Source: Bugula neritina
Taxonomy: Eukaryota > Bryozoa > Gymnolaemata > Cheilostomatida > Bugulidae
DNA length: 64,000 nucleotides
Reading direction: 5' to 3'
Assembly (NCBI GenBank): GCA_964035545.1
Contig: OZ037768.1
Location: 21,718,819-21,782,818, forward strand
Shown: one piece after another, positions 50,509-63,700 of the stretch
Position numbering within the stretch: the stretch's first letter is position 1
Layout: each line of letters opens with the position of its first letter
Notes under the pieces: generated by a model
What the model saw: the letters and a program-made list of their open reading frames with translations, nothing else
The model's database searches: none
What the model was told of the DNA's origin: nothing
Program-made: the position numbers and the translations under genes

Positions 50509-50907
50509 GCTCTACTTTTTACTGAGCATATGACAGCTGGAGAGCCACTTTTCACAAACAGAAACATTTCAACTTCTTTTAAATACCAATTAATGTCATA
50601 GAGACCCATGAAAAGTGAAGGTCTTGGTAGCTGTGATAGGAACACAAATTAACTATCATACTGCTATATACTCTGTAATATGTTTCATTAAAGCTGGATT
50701 TTTGTTAAGTAACTGCTAAAAGTAATACTCTAATAATAATATTCTACTACTGCTACTACTGCTACTACTACTAATATTGAACTAGTTATAAGTTGTGACA
50801 ACAAATAAAATTAACTTAGTTACAATAAAATTTCAAGAAAGTATAGACAGTTACAGAGAATTTCTTTGTTGTGCCTTATTACTGCAATTGATGATTTATT
50901 TCCAACA

Positions 50908-51256
50908 TTAAATAACACCCTTCAATATATGAAATCTTTCACCCATAACATGAATACCCGTATTGACACCTTCAATGCTGTAGCCTGCGATTCCAGCCTG
51001 TATCTGCAAGGTTTCCTGTTGCGCACTGTAGGGAAGCTCTGTAAGGGAGGGGGAATAATGGTGGATTTTTGAGCCTAGATAGATCCGAGGGTCCCACAAA
51101 TACTCTCTCCGACAGGTCTTGGGACTTGACCCAATCAAGATCAAGATTAAAAATATACTGATCTTCACATTCATAGTCAGAGTCTTGTTGATAAGTGATA
51201 AATGAGTCTGACACTGCCATGGTGACATGGTTCAAGTTATTGTGAAACTGAATCAC
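50908..51256 (-). other. Unresolved short coding-like region
   Basis: Two overlapping minus-strand open frames. One begins at an ATG with near-ideal context (ACCATGG, A of ATG at 51217) and reads MAVSDSFITYQQDSDYE for 82 residues. The other, after a very strong acceptor (CCCCCTCCCTTACAG), reads LPYSAQQETLQIQAG and later GIHVMGERFHILKGVI before a stop at 50908 and a nearby AATAAA. No family is recognised. A simple splice joining the two frames in phase was not found. It could be a small gene, an exon of the NRBF2-like gene, or chance. Confidence 0.25.
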
Positions 51257-51289
51257 ATTTACTCATTTACTATGTACCATTGTTCATTG

Positions 51290-51740
51290 GCATTATGATT
51301 ATGAATACGACTCATACTGATACTTATACTTATAGTATACTAAAATCTAGTCTCATACTGAAACTCATAGTCATGCTTATAAGACCTAGTCCTAAGTCAT
51401 ACTGATACTCATACTGATGCTCATACTGTAACTCAAACTGAAACTGCAAGTGTACAGCCACTGCCATGAATTTCAATTTGAAACATTATCATCATACAAA
51501 ATAAAAATACAAATTTAAAACAATAACTATTAATATAACTGTAGAACTATAAGTATAAGCATAACTTCACTATAAGTATAAGTATAACTATAAGTATAAG
51601 ATCAACTTTAGCCTTTGCCCTTTGGCTTTAAGTTTAGGTAGAAGTATCAAGTATAACTATAAGATTAGATATAACTCATATAATTATAAATAACTGTTAG
51701 TATAACTACTACTATTACTATAAATTATAATACAATATTA
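51290..51740. repeat. Degenerate (ACTCATACTG / CTATAAGTATAAG)n array
   Basis: Short-unit tandem runs such as TACTGATACTCATACTGATG and ATAAGTATAAGTATAACT. Similar in style to the arrays at 30560 and 41200. Confidence 0.75.
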
Positions 51741-53904
51741 ACTATAACTTATAAGATTAAGTATTCATTTTCATCATTACTGATTACATTGACAACAGAA
51801 AACCAAAATCACACACAGTCAGTGAGTCACAGTGAGTGTGACACAGGCTCGAGTCTTGGTCTTACTAACACTTACACATCAATCAAGTTCAGCTACTAGC
51901 AGTACCAACAACTTTAAATTGCTATTAATTGTCATTAGCCTAGGACAATAACTAAACCATACATTAGATTAATCATAATGATAATTTGATAATTACGAGT
52001 CGACTTTATTTTGTGTGTAACAGATCGAGATTGATCAACAAGCCTGAACCTGCTTGGATTGGTTAATATCGCTAAATGCAGCGCCAACTTAGGGGTGACT
52101 GAGTACAGCGTTTGTATACGCATCGTTATGCGAACTCCAAACCCTATGCAGCTTCAAATTTGAGACCCCGAACTACTGCACTCAATCACCTCCAATTTGA
52201 AGCTGGTTCAAGTGATTTTTTGTAGACGAGAATAATTGAGAAAATAAATCATTTGATGGAGCACAAAATCGGGAGTCACGACGTGCGGTGGTTTCAGCTG
52301 GGTTATGTTTGTAACTCAAACATGACGTGTGTATTATATACACACACTGCACTCAGTGATCCTAAACTTTGCGTTGCATCTAGCAATTACCATGAAAACA
52401 TGTGAAAACTCAGTTATATATGAAAAATGCAGCACGCGAAGTTATGTTCCCCCAAAAAGTTAAACCAGGCCCTAAACTAAGATATTATGTAAAGAACTTG
52501 AGTTTATGAATTGAGACTACAATCAGCACAAGAGTCTAACTTATTTTCTCACTAGAGTACATATTTCGAACTCTATAGTACTACTTCAGCTCAGGTTTGA
52601 CCAAATCCAACGTAACTAGATTAGACCAAATTTTCCTTTACTTTCTAGTAATCTTCATAATACAAATAGATATAACTTAAATATAATTGTTGAAATTTTG
52701 ACCAATTGCCGAGCATTGTTAAGCAATTTTTTGAGTAATGCTATATTCTATCAGAGCGCCCTTTATCCCTTTATTATGTATGCATGACAGCTATAACTTA
52801 GTATTTTCATAGTGATTATGCACAGCATAAGCCTTTTGTGTGGTAATGCTACAGAGCAAAATGTGCACTTGCCAAGTGCTATTTACATGTATTTTAGCAT
52901 TTGTACAAATACATAAAATCCAGCAGTCATAGAGATGTGTTTTTGTAAAACGAAGTATAAAATAAAAATCCCATTACTTTTATAGGACAACATAAAATAT
53001 TATAATATCCTTATGGCACGACTAGAAAAGGTTTCAAAGCTCTTATTGCACAATAATTCCCTCAAAACTAATTGGTTTAAAACAAGAATGAAGGAACTGA
53101 TAAGTAGCATGAATTGCACAGCCAACTACAGTAAGAACTACAAAAAGCTGATTTTCAGTATGAATCAGAATATAAACTAACATAAGAGTTGACAATAGAT
53201 TACCAAATAAAAAATCTACTCAATGTTAAGTCAAAATGGCAAATAACGGTTACAAAATGCATGAGATACATCTGGTAATTCATGGACAATCAATAAATCA
53301 TCGATAAAATAAATTATAATTATAGATTACAATAAACATTAATCACATTAAAAAATATATAAAAGCCTGAAAAAAGGGAAAAAACCAAAAAATAGAAAAT
53401 AGAAAAACTTTTTAAATAAGGAAAGTTTAATTTAAACAATTTTACTTTTGGTTACTATCAATAGCACTTTTATGTTTATGTTGAGAAATTTTAGCAGACA
53501 GCTTTTAAGAATCCGAAAATATGAACTATTTCCAACTGCTATAAGCGGTGGCATCAAGTATTAAAGAGAAAGCAACTTCTAAATATCAGTAATCTAATTA
53601 AATGAGGGACCTAAACAGTTTGATGCACAATACAACGTGGGAGCAGTTAGTTTAAACTTTAAACGATAGAGATAAAGGTGATGAAGGATAGTTGGCAGAA
53701 GGTCATGACCTTAGTTAATTGCTCCTACGATTTCATCTCTACAGCCTGTAAAATATTGAAGTAACACCATATTGGTTAGAAAGAAAGTGTGCACACAAGC
53801 ACATAAGGTCTCGGGCTACAAAGGCTGCACAACCTTGCTTAAGGTTAGGCCATTTAAACATTTCACAAAAAGTCAGCATTATATCTTTTTACCATAAATC
53901 CAGA

Positions 53905-54017
53905 CCTACACTGTACTATACTACACTGTACTATACTACAGGATACTATACTATACTACACTGTACTATACTACACTGTACTATACTACACTATACTATA
54001 CTACACTACACTGTACT
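53905..54017. repeat. ACTATACTACACTGT minisatellite, array 1
   Basis: Repeated CTATACTACACTGTACTATA units, with GGATACTATA variants. Confidence 0.9.
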
Positions 54018-54489
54018 ATTATATCGGTTTTGTGTTAGTGTCTGGTTGAATGATATACTTTAACTACTAGCCAACTTTGCAACAGGTTTTCAAGTTTATT
54101 TACTCTCAAATCGTACCCTAGAAAATTGGGAAAAAATAGAAATTGTATAAGTAACAATATAAATCAAAAGTCAGAGAAACACCATGAACATCACAGAACC
54201 AAACAAATTGACATGATCTATTATAATTCTAATAAAACTTACAATGTTGGTACTGTATCGGTTTTGTGTTAGTTTCTGTTCTCACAAAGAGTGTAAATAT
54301 TGGAGCCTAACTGTGTGCTCGTTTAATGCTAAAAATGCTCCTCTCTGGCGGTTTGATTATGACATGCTGACTTGTGCAGTACAGTGAATTATAGCACTAG
54401 CCCTGCCAACTAATAATAGCTTTGGTGAAAGATTTAAAGCCTTAAAGCTTTAATGATTAGTGGCATGCCAATACACCTTGGTGGCATAC

Positions 54490-54635
54490 CGATACAACTA
54501 TACTAAACTGTACTACACTATACTACAGAATACTAAACTATACTACAGGATACTATACTATACTATACTACACTGTACTATACTATACTACACTGTACTA
54601 TACTGTACTATACTATACTATACTACACTTTATAC
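54490..54635. repeat. ACTATACTACACTGT minisatellite, array 2
   Basis: The same unit as array 1 at 53905-54017, about 480 bp away, and in the same orientation. The spacer also shares TATCGGTTTTGTGTTAGT (near 54022 and 54256), so the two arrays may be a segmental duplication. Confidence 0.9.
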
Positions 54636-54797
54636 TTTATGAGAAGAGAATCTCAACAACTTGCACAAGTTTGGGGTATTTTAGTAATGAAACAAATTAT
54701 AGCCTATGAAACCTTGTGCAGTTTGGGCAGCCGTTTAACGAGACCCTAACTAAACATAGAGCAAAGACTAAACATAGAGCAAAGACGACAAGCTGTA

Positions 54798-57700
54798 TCA
54801 TGAGCGCACCTGCATTTCACCCAGTTCATTTATCTGATCTTGTAAGCGACACTACAAAATATAACAACCAATAAACAGCAAGCAAGCGTGAGTAAAATAC
54901 AAAGTATAGCTGACACACAATGAAGCGGTTAAAACAGCTTAGGAACATTTATAGCAAGCAGCCCGTGACAACATGTAAGATAATAAAACAACTCCTTTCA
55001 ATTTAATACACATCCTTGCTTTAAATGTTTTTTATGCCTTTTATTCGATTAAATTAAAACATGACATTATTTGCACCATTATTATGATCAGATGTAATTT
55101 GTTCTGTGAAATTGAAACAGTTTACATTGCTTCATATTGCTTCAGTTTGTTTATAACACATAATTACACAACATCAGACTAAAAGTTAGTTAAACTACAT
55201 TTTTTGCGTTTTAAAAAAGTTTTATATTGTGACTTGTACTAAAAAATAAAGTAATGGTAGTTGAAGTAACATATTTGGTTTCAAAAAAAAATATATGTAT
55301 ATTATTCTCTAGACTACAAGACATGTAATACAAAAGTATATATTTAATCATTCTTGCATATCTAGAGTTTATTGAGATAGTCTGTCTTTCAAGTAGAATA
55401 GTGATAGAGCGATAAAACATTAAAAGCAAAACAAATAAAGTAGTCCACTTTGTGATTACGCAATAGCAACACAGACCAGCCAAATTAGCAGAGGAAATCA
55501 CTTACCCTAAGGGCCTCCCTTTTGCTGAATTCTAGTTTAGCCATCTCAACACTAACCCATTCTGGGACTTCTGCTATGGCCATTCGTATTATATATTTCA
55601 TAGCTAGGACCACATGCTAAAAAATTCTAGCAACTATGTACACTGGCATATCATACATAAAACTCACTGTACACTGAAGTTATTGAATTTCAAATAAAGC
55701 AGACAACTACCAAAATAACAAATAATAAGGGAAAAATATTCTTTAATTTTGCAATATACCGATTCACTACAGCTTCAAAGCTTCCACAAGTAACATTTAA
55801 AAATTTTATGTTACGAAGTCAGCATTTAGTTCATACAGGAAGTCAGCAACTAACTTCAAACAGGAAGTGGAGCCACTGACCTCTACGACGACAATGAGGA
55901 GTAGTCTGTGTATATTAGAGAGATGTGGGAAAAGCCGCTGCATGGGCCCAGAGATACCTATGAGAGCCGTGTTGACTATTATAGTACCAATACTCATCAC
56001 CTCCAGCACAACCTGTTGTCAGAGTAGACCAGCTTATTATACATCTTCAAGGCAAACTATTCACAGGATTATCTACTTTCACTGAGCAAATTACTAAAAG
56101 AAACTATTGAAATACAAAAAACACAAAAATATTATATTATATAATATATTCAAATGTATTATTAATAGATTATAGTTTTATATGACATTTAAATACAATA
56201 TCATGCTATATTCAAATATAAAATTAAGATATTATTATAATTTATTCATTTCAAAGTGTTTTACTTAGCATAATTTGAACTAATAAAATCTGGCCACACC
56301 TCAAATTTGTAATAATGCTGCAAAAGTAAGGAAAATGCATACATTTCTAAAAATTATGCTTGTGGCTTAGTAATTTGAAATTTTCCCTGATGTTTACTCA
56401 AGTTGATATTCTATTCATCAGCAAAAACATCTTCAGATACAACAAGGAGATACAACAGGTGGATACAACAGGGGATACAACAGGTGGATACAACAAGGAG
56501 ATACAACAGGTGGATACAACAAGTGGATACAACAGGGGGAAACATAAGGTAAGATGAGCACCTGCCAAGCGCCGATGTTTCTGACCCTCTCCCCAGCCGG
56601 TCTCTGGTAGCTCATGCATATCTTGAACGCATCGCTCCGAATCTCAACCACATTGTTCAGTAGAGCGAAAAAGCCAGCCAATGGGAAGACAGAAGAAAAC
56701 CAGGTGACATATCCAAACTGAATAATCATCTCCAGGTAGTCTTCAAAGGTGCCATCATACTAAACACAATATTATACTATATTATATTATACAACACACT
56801 TGAAGGTGCCATCATACTAAACATAATATTATATTTGATAGAAATATATACATTGTTACAGTACACAGTGTAATACACTTGAGCATACAGTATCTTCTCA
56901 ATACCTAAAGTTTTCGGTCAATAGAATTTACCAGCATTACAAAACAACTCCAACAAAAAGCACCAGTAAAAACGTTTCACAAATATCAATAGGATGATCT
57001 AAACGATGTTCACAGTTTTCTTATCACTTAAATATGTTCACACTTTTCTTGGTTTAATTAGCAAACATTAAAATGAAAAGTTACTTTGAATAAATCATTG
57101 AATAGATAAAGCACTTCCAACTGATTAGTCAGATGTGCCTATAAAATAACAAACCCGGGGAAGGAGCCCTTCTGACTCGGCCTGAGTTAGTTTAGTTTTG
57201 AAAGATTTGCCAGAAGAAAGAGTATTACTAGACACTCCACTATCTGTTTGTGGATTGGCGGGCTCTTCCTTGATGTCCGAGCTCTCTGATTCCGGAGGTA
57301 CATTGTGAGTATCATCATGTGCAGGGGCAGAAGACACGCACTCCTTTAACTTACTCAGTAACTCATTTTCTACAAATATCGAAGGGAAATGTAGGTCACA
57401 GTCAATTGATTTATAGTATTTAAACTATTTCAAAAGAGTAGAATGGGTGTAAAGAGTTACTAAGTGACATAGAAAGGGGGAGAGAGAGCTACTGAGTGAC
57501 AAAGAAAGGGGTGTAGAGAGCTACTGAGTGGCATAGAAAGGGGTGTAGAGAGTGACAAAGAAAGGGGTGTAGAGAGCTAGCGAGTGGTATAGAAAGGGGT
57601 GTAGAGAGTGACAAAGAAAGGGGTGTAGAAAGCTAGCGAGTGGCATAAAAAGGGGGAGAGAAAGCTACTGAGTGACATAGAAAGGGGTGTAGAGAGCTAG

Positions 57701-60700
57701 CGAGTAGTATTATGGCATATAAAAGTGGAGCTACAACGAGATATGAGTATAGAAAGTACTAAACTTACTAGTAGTGATGCCCCGTGCCCCCTGGTCCTGC
57801 TTCAACTTGGCTATTAGGAATGAGACGAGAGATTCCTTCATGTTGCCCACCATCTGACGTATGATAAACAGGACGGCCAGTTGCTAGAATTATATATGTG
57901 TATGCATATCTATACATATTACAGTGTGTGACAATAATAATATTATATTATACGTATATACAGGGCATATTACAAACAGTGTGTGACAATAATAATATTA
58001 TATTATACGTATATACAGGGCATATTACAAACAGTGTGTGACAATAATAATATTATATTATACGTATATACAGGGCATATTACAAACAGTGAGTGCACAT
58101 ATCAGTGTCTTCTACATACAACCCTTGTGAAGTAACACATTATACACCAAATTTCCTCTAAAACTACATGCAGCTATCACAAATATGCACTACTTTGAAT
58201 TACTGAGCATTACAGATACTGTAAGGCAATGTAAGGCCAATGAGATATTATACAGAAAATAACTTAGTTACTTTAACACAGTACTTACACTTTTAAGTCT
58301 GTTGAAATCTTGGATGTAGAAGGCTGTATAGAAGAGAGAGAGGAACGAATTCACTGACTGAAACTAAGAAAATGGTGAAAATAGAACCAAAGAAAAAAAG
58401 TATATTATCACACGATAATATTCTGTCTATATAATACTATATATAGTATTATATATACCACAGGCTATGCTCTACAACACAACATAGCTACATATACTAC
58501 ATAAACTAGTATACTACATAAACTAGTATACTACATAAACTAGTATACTACATAAACTAGTATACTACATAAACTAGTATACTGCATAAACTAGTATACC
58601 ACTTTATATAGATGAGAAGCAACTTACCACCATTAATTTAATAATCAATTGATTTTTATATTCCTCCTCATTTCTGTAATTCTCTACAAAACAACAAAGT
58701 ATAAGCATAATTATAGGCCTAATTTATACAATTCTATTACGTATAGCTTTATTATACACTATTTAATAGTGATACAACATTAAATTAATAGTTTTTCTTA
58801 ATTCCATGCAAATTATTACATTTGTTTATTTATTAGTTGAAACTGAATATTCAAACATGTAAAAACAGTTTATAGTAAGTATTAGAATATTTAATAAAAT
58901 TATTCAGACATGTGCCTGCAGACTACGAGTTGGGAGGCAACTCTTCATATACAATGTTGTATTCAATTAAAATAAAACTGGCACACAGTTGCCTTTTACA
59001 GGTAACACGATAACTTAACTGATGGTTTGAAGTAACAGTTGGTATCCTACCTTTATCATTTAACCATTTGGCAATCCAACTGTAAACTTTATCCATTATC
59101 ATCACAGCAGCTGCCAGAAATATATTGGGTAGTGGTTTAAGTATAAACCAAAGATGGCCGCTGCTTATGCCACAATTGATAAAGTCATAGAAAGTGAAGA
59201 AGTTGAAACAGACAAGAAGGATAACGCAGTGACACAGCACCATTACCGGAAGACTAACTGCATAAAAGAACACATTTCTTTTCCATCTAGGATAGTGGGG
59301 CTCGAGTCTACCAGTTACGGGGCTTTTCATCAGCTCCCCCTTTAAAGAAAGAAAAGATTAGTAAGAAGCAGGTTTATAAGAATATTGAGACTATAAGCTA
59401 ATAGCCTTGTAGGGGTGTATAAAAATGTGCATTGTGATTTAGGGGGTGCATACAAACTGCGTACTGTAGTCACAAATTTCATGTTGTAGTGCAGGTGTGT
59501 ATATATATAGTATATACTGTGATCTAGGGGGTGTATATATAGCATATACTGTGATCTAGGGGGTGTATATATAGCATATACTGTGACCTAGGGGGTGTAT
59601 ATGTAGTATATACTGTGACCTAGGGGTGTATATATGGTATATACTGTGATCTAGGAGGTGTATATATAGTATATACTGTGATCTAGGAGTGTATATATAG
59701 TATATACTTGTGATCTAGGGGGTGTATACAAACCGTATATTCTGGTCTAGGTTCAGTGATGAGATCATCCTGGCTGTCTAAAGTCCCCCATTTAAATGCA
59801 TACTCCGCCTCTTTTCTCTTCCAGAGCTCAATAAACACAGTAGACCATATCACGTTGAGTAAAGCGAATACAACAAAATATACATCATCTTGAACCTACA
59901 ACAGCGGGACAGTGTGACAGCATTATACATGTACAGTATGAAGAAGGTGTCAGCACTGTGTATAATACTAGAGAGGTGTCAGCATTGTGTATAGTACTAG
60001 AGAGGTGTCAGCATTGTGTATAGTACTAGAGAGGTGTCAGCATTGTGTATAGTGCTAGAGAAGTGTCAGCATTGTGTATAGTACTAAAGAGGTGCCAGCA
60101 TTATGTATAGTACTAGAGAGGTGTCAGCATTGTGTATAGTACTAGAGAGGTGTCAGCATTGTGTACAGTACTAGAGAGGTGTCAGCATTGTGTATAGTAC
60201 TAGAGAGGTGTCAGCATTGTGTATAGTACTAGAGAGGTGTCAGCATTGTGTATAGTACTAGAGAGGTGTCAGCATTATGTATAGTGCTATGAAGATGCCC
60301 ATATATCTTAACAAAGGCTCACGCAAGTTTATAGTCACCATCCCTGTGAGAACCTCTGATGGAAGGGGTTGCTGTGTTAAATGGGGCTAAGGACTTATTG
60401 ACATGTGGCACAGGAGCAATTATGACTGGAAATTCTTCCTAACATCACCAATGGTCCTTACTGGAGTTTAAACCCATGGCTCCGTGTTTACTAAACTAGC
60501 GCTCTAACCCCTAGACCACGGCTGCCCACATATAGTAGTAGCCTAATAATGTACACCATAATTATTAAACATTTCAATTTAGTAGTAAAACAATGTCCTG
60601 GTGTAAAATGCTTATGAAGTTAGAAAGAGAAGATAAACTTATCACTGCATGGTGAAGCAAAAGATGCAGTAGTGAAAGAAATAACTTTCCAGAAAAGCAA

Positions 60701-63700
60701 GATAACATAACTTCCACGACACAAACCTGATTTGAACCTGAAGATAACCAAATCAAAACTCCAATGAAAGTAGGGATAGTTAGGAAGAGAGTGTATTCTC
60801 CCAAAAAGGCGAAATACATGCCAATACGAACACCAAAATACTCTTTCACTTCATCTAAAAGAACAATAGCATGATCTAAAGCATGCACTGCCATTCTGCT
60901 TGAATAGAATTATATTAAGACCTGCTGCTAATCATATCTCTTTTAGAGATTGCCTTGAAGTCTTAATTTCAGCTGAAATCCTGTTCAGTTTTGGTAAATT
61001 ACTGTAGACCACGGCCTAACAGTTTCATATTCCGAGAAAGTTTATAGCCTATCAAGTAAAATCTTTAACAGAACATAAAATAAAAGCATAGCAACAGCTG
61101 TTGGAAATGTTTACAAACGAGAAAACCTTTCAGTCACGACTGGATTTTCATTAGCCTACACAGTATAATATAATTAACATAAGCTGCCACTACACCACTA
61201 TGTTTGTTTGATTTAGTAAGTGTATACATTGAGTTAGTACTATAAATATAAGTAATCCATCATGGATACCTTTACTACTAATAGTATTGCTAATTATTTA
61301 ACTATTATATAACAAGTGCTAATTAGCAATAATCAAAAGGCCAACCAGCAATAAACTATGTCTTTGATGGTTAGGCTAATCTCATTGCATTACTATACTT
61401 AATTATTAACTACTTTACTAAATATTTCTTACTACTATAATAGTTATATGATGTATAGTTGCTGATCTTCAATGCTTTGATTAATATACTCTGCCTCGAT
61501 ATGAGATTCCAAACTATAAATATTCTATATTCAGTAGAGTCTATATCTTTAGGTCTTGTTCAAATTATCTGGGCCATAATTTTAAGCCATTTTATTTTCA
61601 AAGTTTTTCCAGAATATTCTTATATTTTCCAGACTCAAATATCACAGGTTTGAAAATGAAATATTTTAGTTTGAATATAACACAAATTACCATATATATA
61701 TAATTTGATAATCTGTTACATAATAGGTTAAGTGGACAAAATTAAATTTGAATGATAAAGAAAATACAAAAACCATGCGAGATAAAATATGGAAAAATAA
61801 CTGTGAAATTCAAAACATGAGCCTACAATTTAAAAACAGAAGTCTAGAAACACAAATCTAAATTTTAGAGATACAAACTTAGAAGTTACAAACATGAATG
61901 CAAAGATTAAAAATACAAACCCAAAGGTTGGAAAGAGGTGAAGGAGAACACCCAAGTTTTCCTCAGTTCTTTCAAGTCGTGAAGACAGTGTAGAGGATAA
62001 ATTTGCTGAATGACACCCGAAGTGACCAGCTTAGGAACTACAATATAGATGTGACCAACTTAGGAACTACAATGTAGATGTGACCAACTTAGGAACTACA
62101 ATGTAGATGTGACCAACTTAGGAACTACAATGTAGATGTGATCAACTTAGGAACTACAATGTAAATGCAACTTACAATTGATTAAACTTATTAAATCTTT
62201 GCAAACTATGAAATGTTTAAGTGAAGTAAGTAAATAGGCTGAAAGAAATTTTGCCCAAAAATATCCATCCCAGCATATTATAATGTCTTAAGCTAAAACA
62301 AAAACTGGGTTTTGCCAGAAAAACCAAGTAAATATTTCTTCTTTAAAAAGGTAGAATATGTTACAATTATTTTAACTTAGCAAATCGATTAATCATGTTA
62401 TAAACATAAGCTGGAGTCTATTTATAGAGTGATGACTCACTGATGGGTTGTCCCTCCAACATCACATGACTTAGCACCTTCTCAGTGTCTCCCAGTCTAA
62501 TATTGTTCAACAAATGGAGCAATATGTGCTGTCTCTCCTCACTGGTGAAGAACAACGCCGTATCTTCTACATCCTGGTACATTCCGGCATCTTCCAGGAA
62601 GAAGTCCTTCAACTGTCCTCCATATTTCTGCTTCAACTGCTTTTTAAGTGACAGCTCTTCCGCACCCTTCATTAGGCTGAAATGAGAGTGGACCATGTTG
62701 ACCAGGTGGTGTAAACCAATCACAAATAGCAAGGCATGTTTGAACCAACAAAATAAATTTTCAAGTCAACAAAACAGATGAAAGTTGCTGTAAAATTAAA
62801 AGAAATTGAAGTAGTAGTAGTCCAGTGTTGAAGTGCTGAGCTAGATGGTGATACAAACTCCAGCAGGGCCATTGGTGATGCTGGAAAGTGTATTTAGTTA
62901 TAATTGCTTCCGTTCCTTAGCTAGAAACCCTCAAGCCATGTTGTAGTATAACAAGAATCACAGTCTATAGCAAGACTGAGACCATAATGGGTTTTCTCGG
63001 AGATTAATTATAACTCTAACAAGTGTTAGTTTGTTTAAAAGAAACTGAAGAGTCCGTGCTGAAGTTTTCTAAACTAAATTAATACTTTATTGGCTTATTA
63101 AAAAATCATTATGTTGCCAAACAAAGAAGATCTTAGAGAAAAAGGTTACCACATATTTTACAGCAAGGAACATTCCAAAATGAAATACATTGCTGTCTAA
63201 ACACGGTTAACTCACCCATGAAAAGAAGCAGAACAAAGCAAATTAGTGAGCCCAGTAGATTCATGTTTGCATATTTGTATTGTAATACTGGATTCTAACG
63301 ATGAGATGGTATAGTTCAGCCATTTGATGATGTATGGCGGTGCATCCTTTGGAAACTGTATGACGACATCACACGAACTCGGTATGCAGGATGAGTTGCA
63401 CACATCATGTGACCAGCTACTGAAACTTTTTAACTTACTAGTCACATTACTTATTCTCTTTCTCAATCCATCAGTCCCTCCATCACCTGACACATGAAAG
63501 ATACACAGATATTGGGCAAAACATGAACACTCCACCAATGGTAAGAGCTTTCATAAAAATAGTGAGACACTAGAAGTTTCCTAATTTTACTATTATTATA
63601 GCAAAATACAGTAGAGTAACTTATTAAATTCATACTTGTGGTAATCAATAGAAAAATCTAATGGCATGCTTTTCTAATTTTTAAGATAAAGTACTTAAGG

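Larger units (their letters stand above)
49488..54797. other. Region between NRBF2-like and ANO8-like genes
   Basis: Should contain the NRBF2 first exon and promoter and the ANO8 3' UTR. Seen in it: a probable MITE (about 50005-50508), an unresolved short open region (50908-51256), (AGTAT)n-type arrays (51290-51740) and two related ACTATACTACACTGT arrays (53905-54017, 54490-54635). Nothing else convincing on either strand. Confidence 0.6.

Noticed and set aside
54460-54642. 60-codon open frame rich in Tyr/Leu/Thr
   Set aside because: It is produced by translating the ACTATACTACACTGT minisatellite.
49397-54851. ANO8-NRBF2 fusion: exon 54851-54810 (phase 0) could splice to exon 49487-49397 (phase 0)
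   Set aside because: The donor GTGCGC is poor and a stop follows 12 nt later. NRBF2 is a separate protein with its own N-terminal MIT domain, and phase agreement alone has a one in three chance.
62677-62732. Open frame extending upstream of the ANO8 exon ([13 protein letters not shown])
   Set aside because: No AG acceptor exists upstream in that frame, while a strong acceptor (CTCTCATTTCAG) at 62677 gives a join ([13 protein letters not shown]) that matches ANO8 directly.
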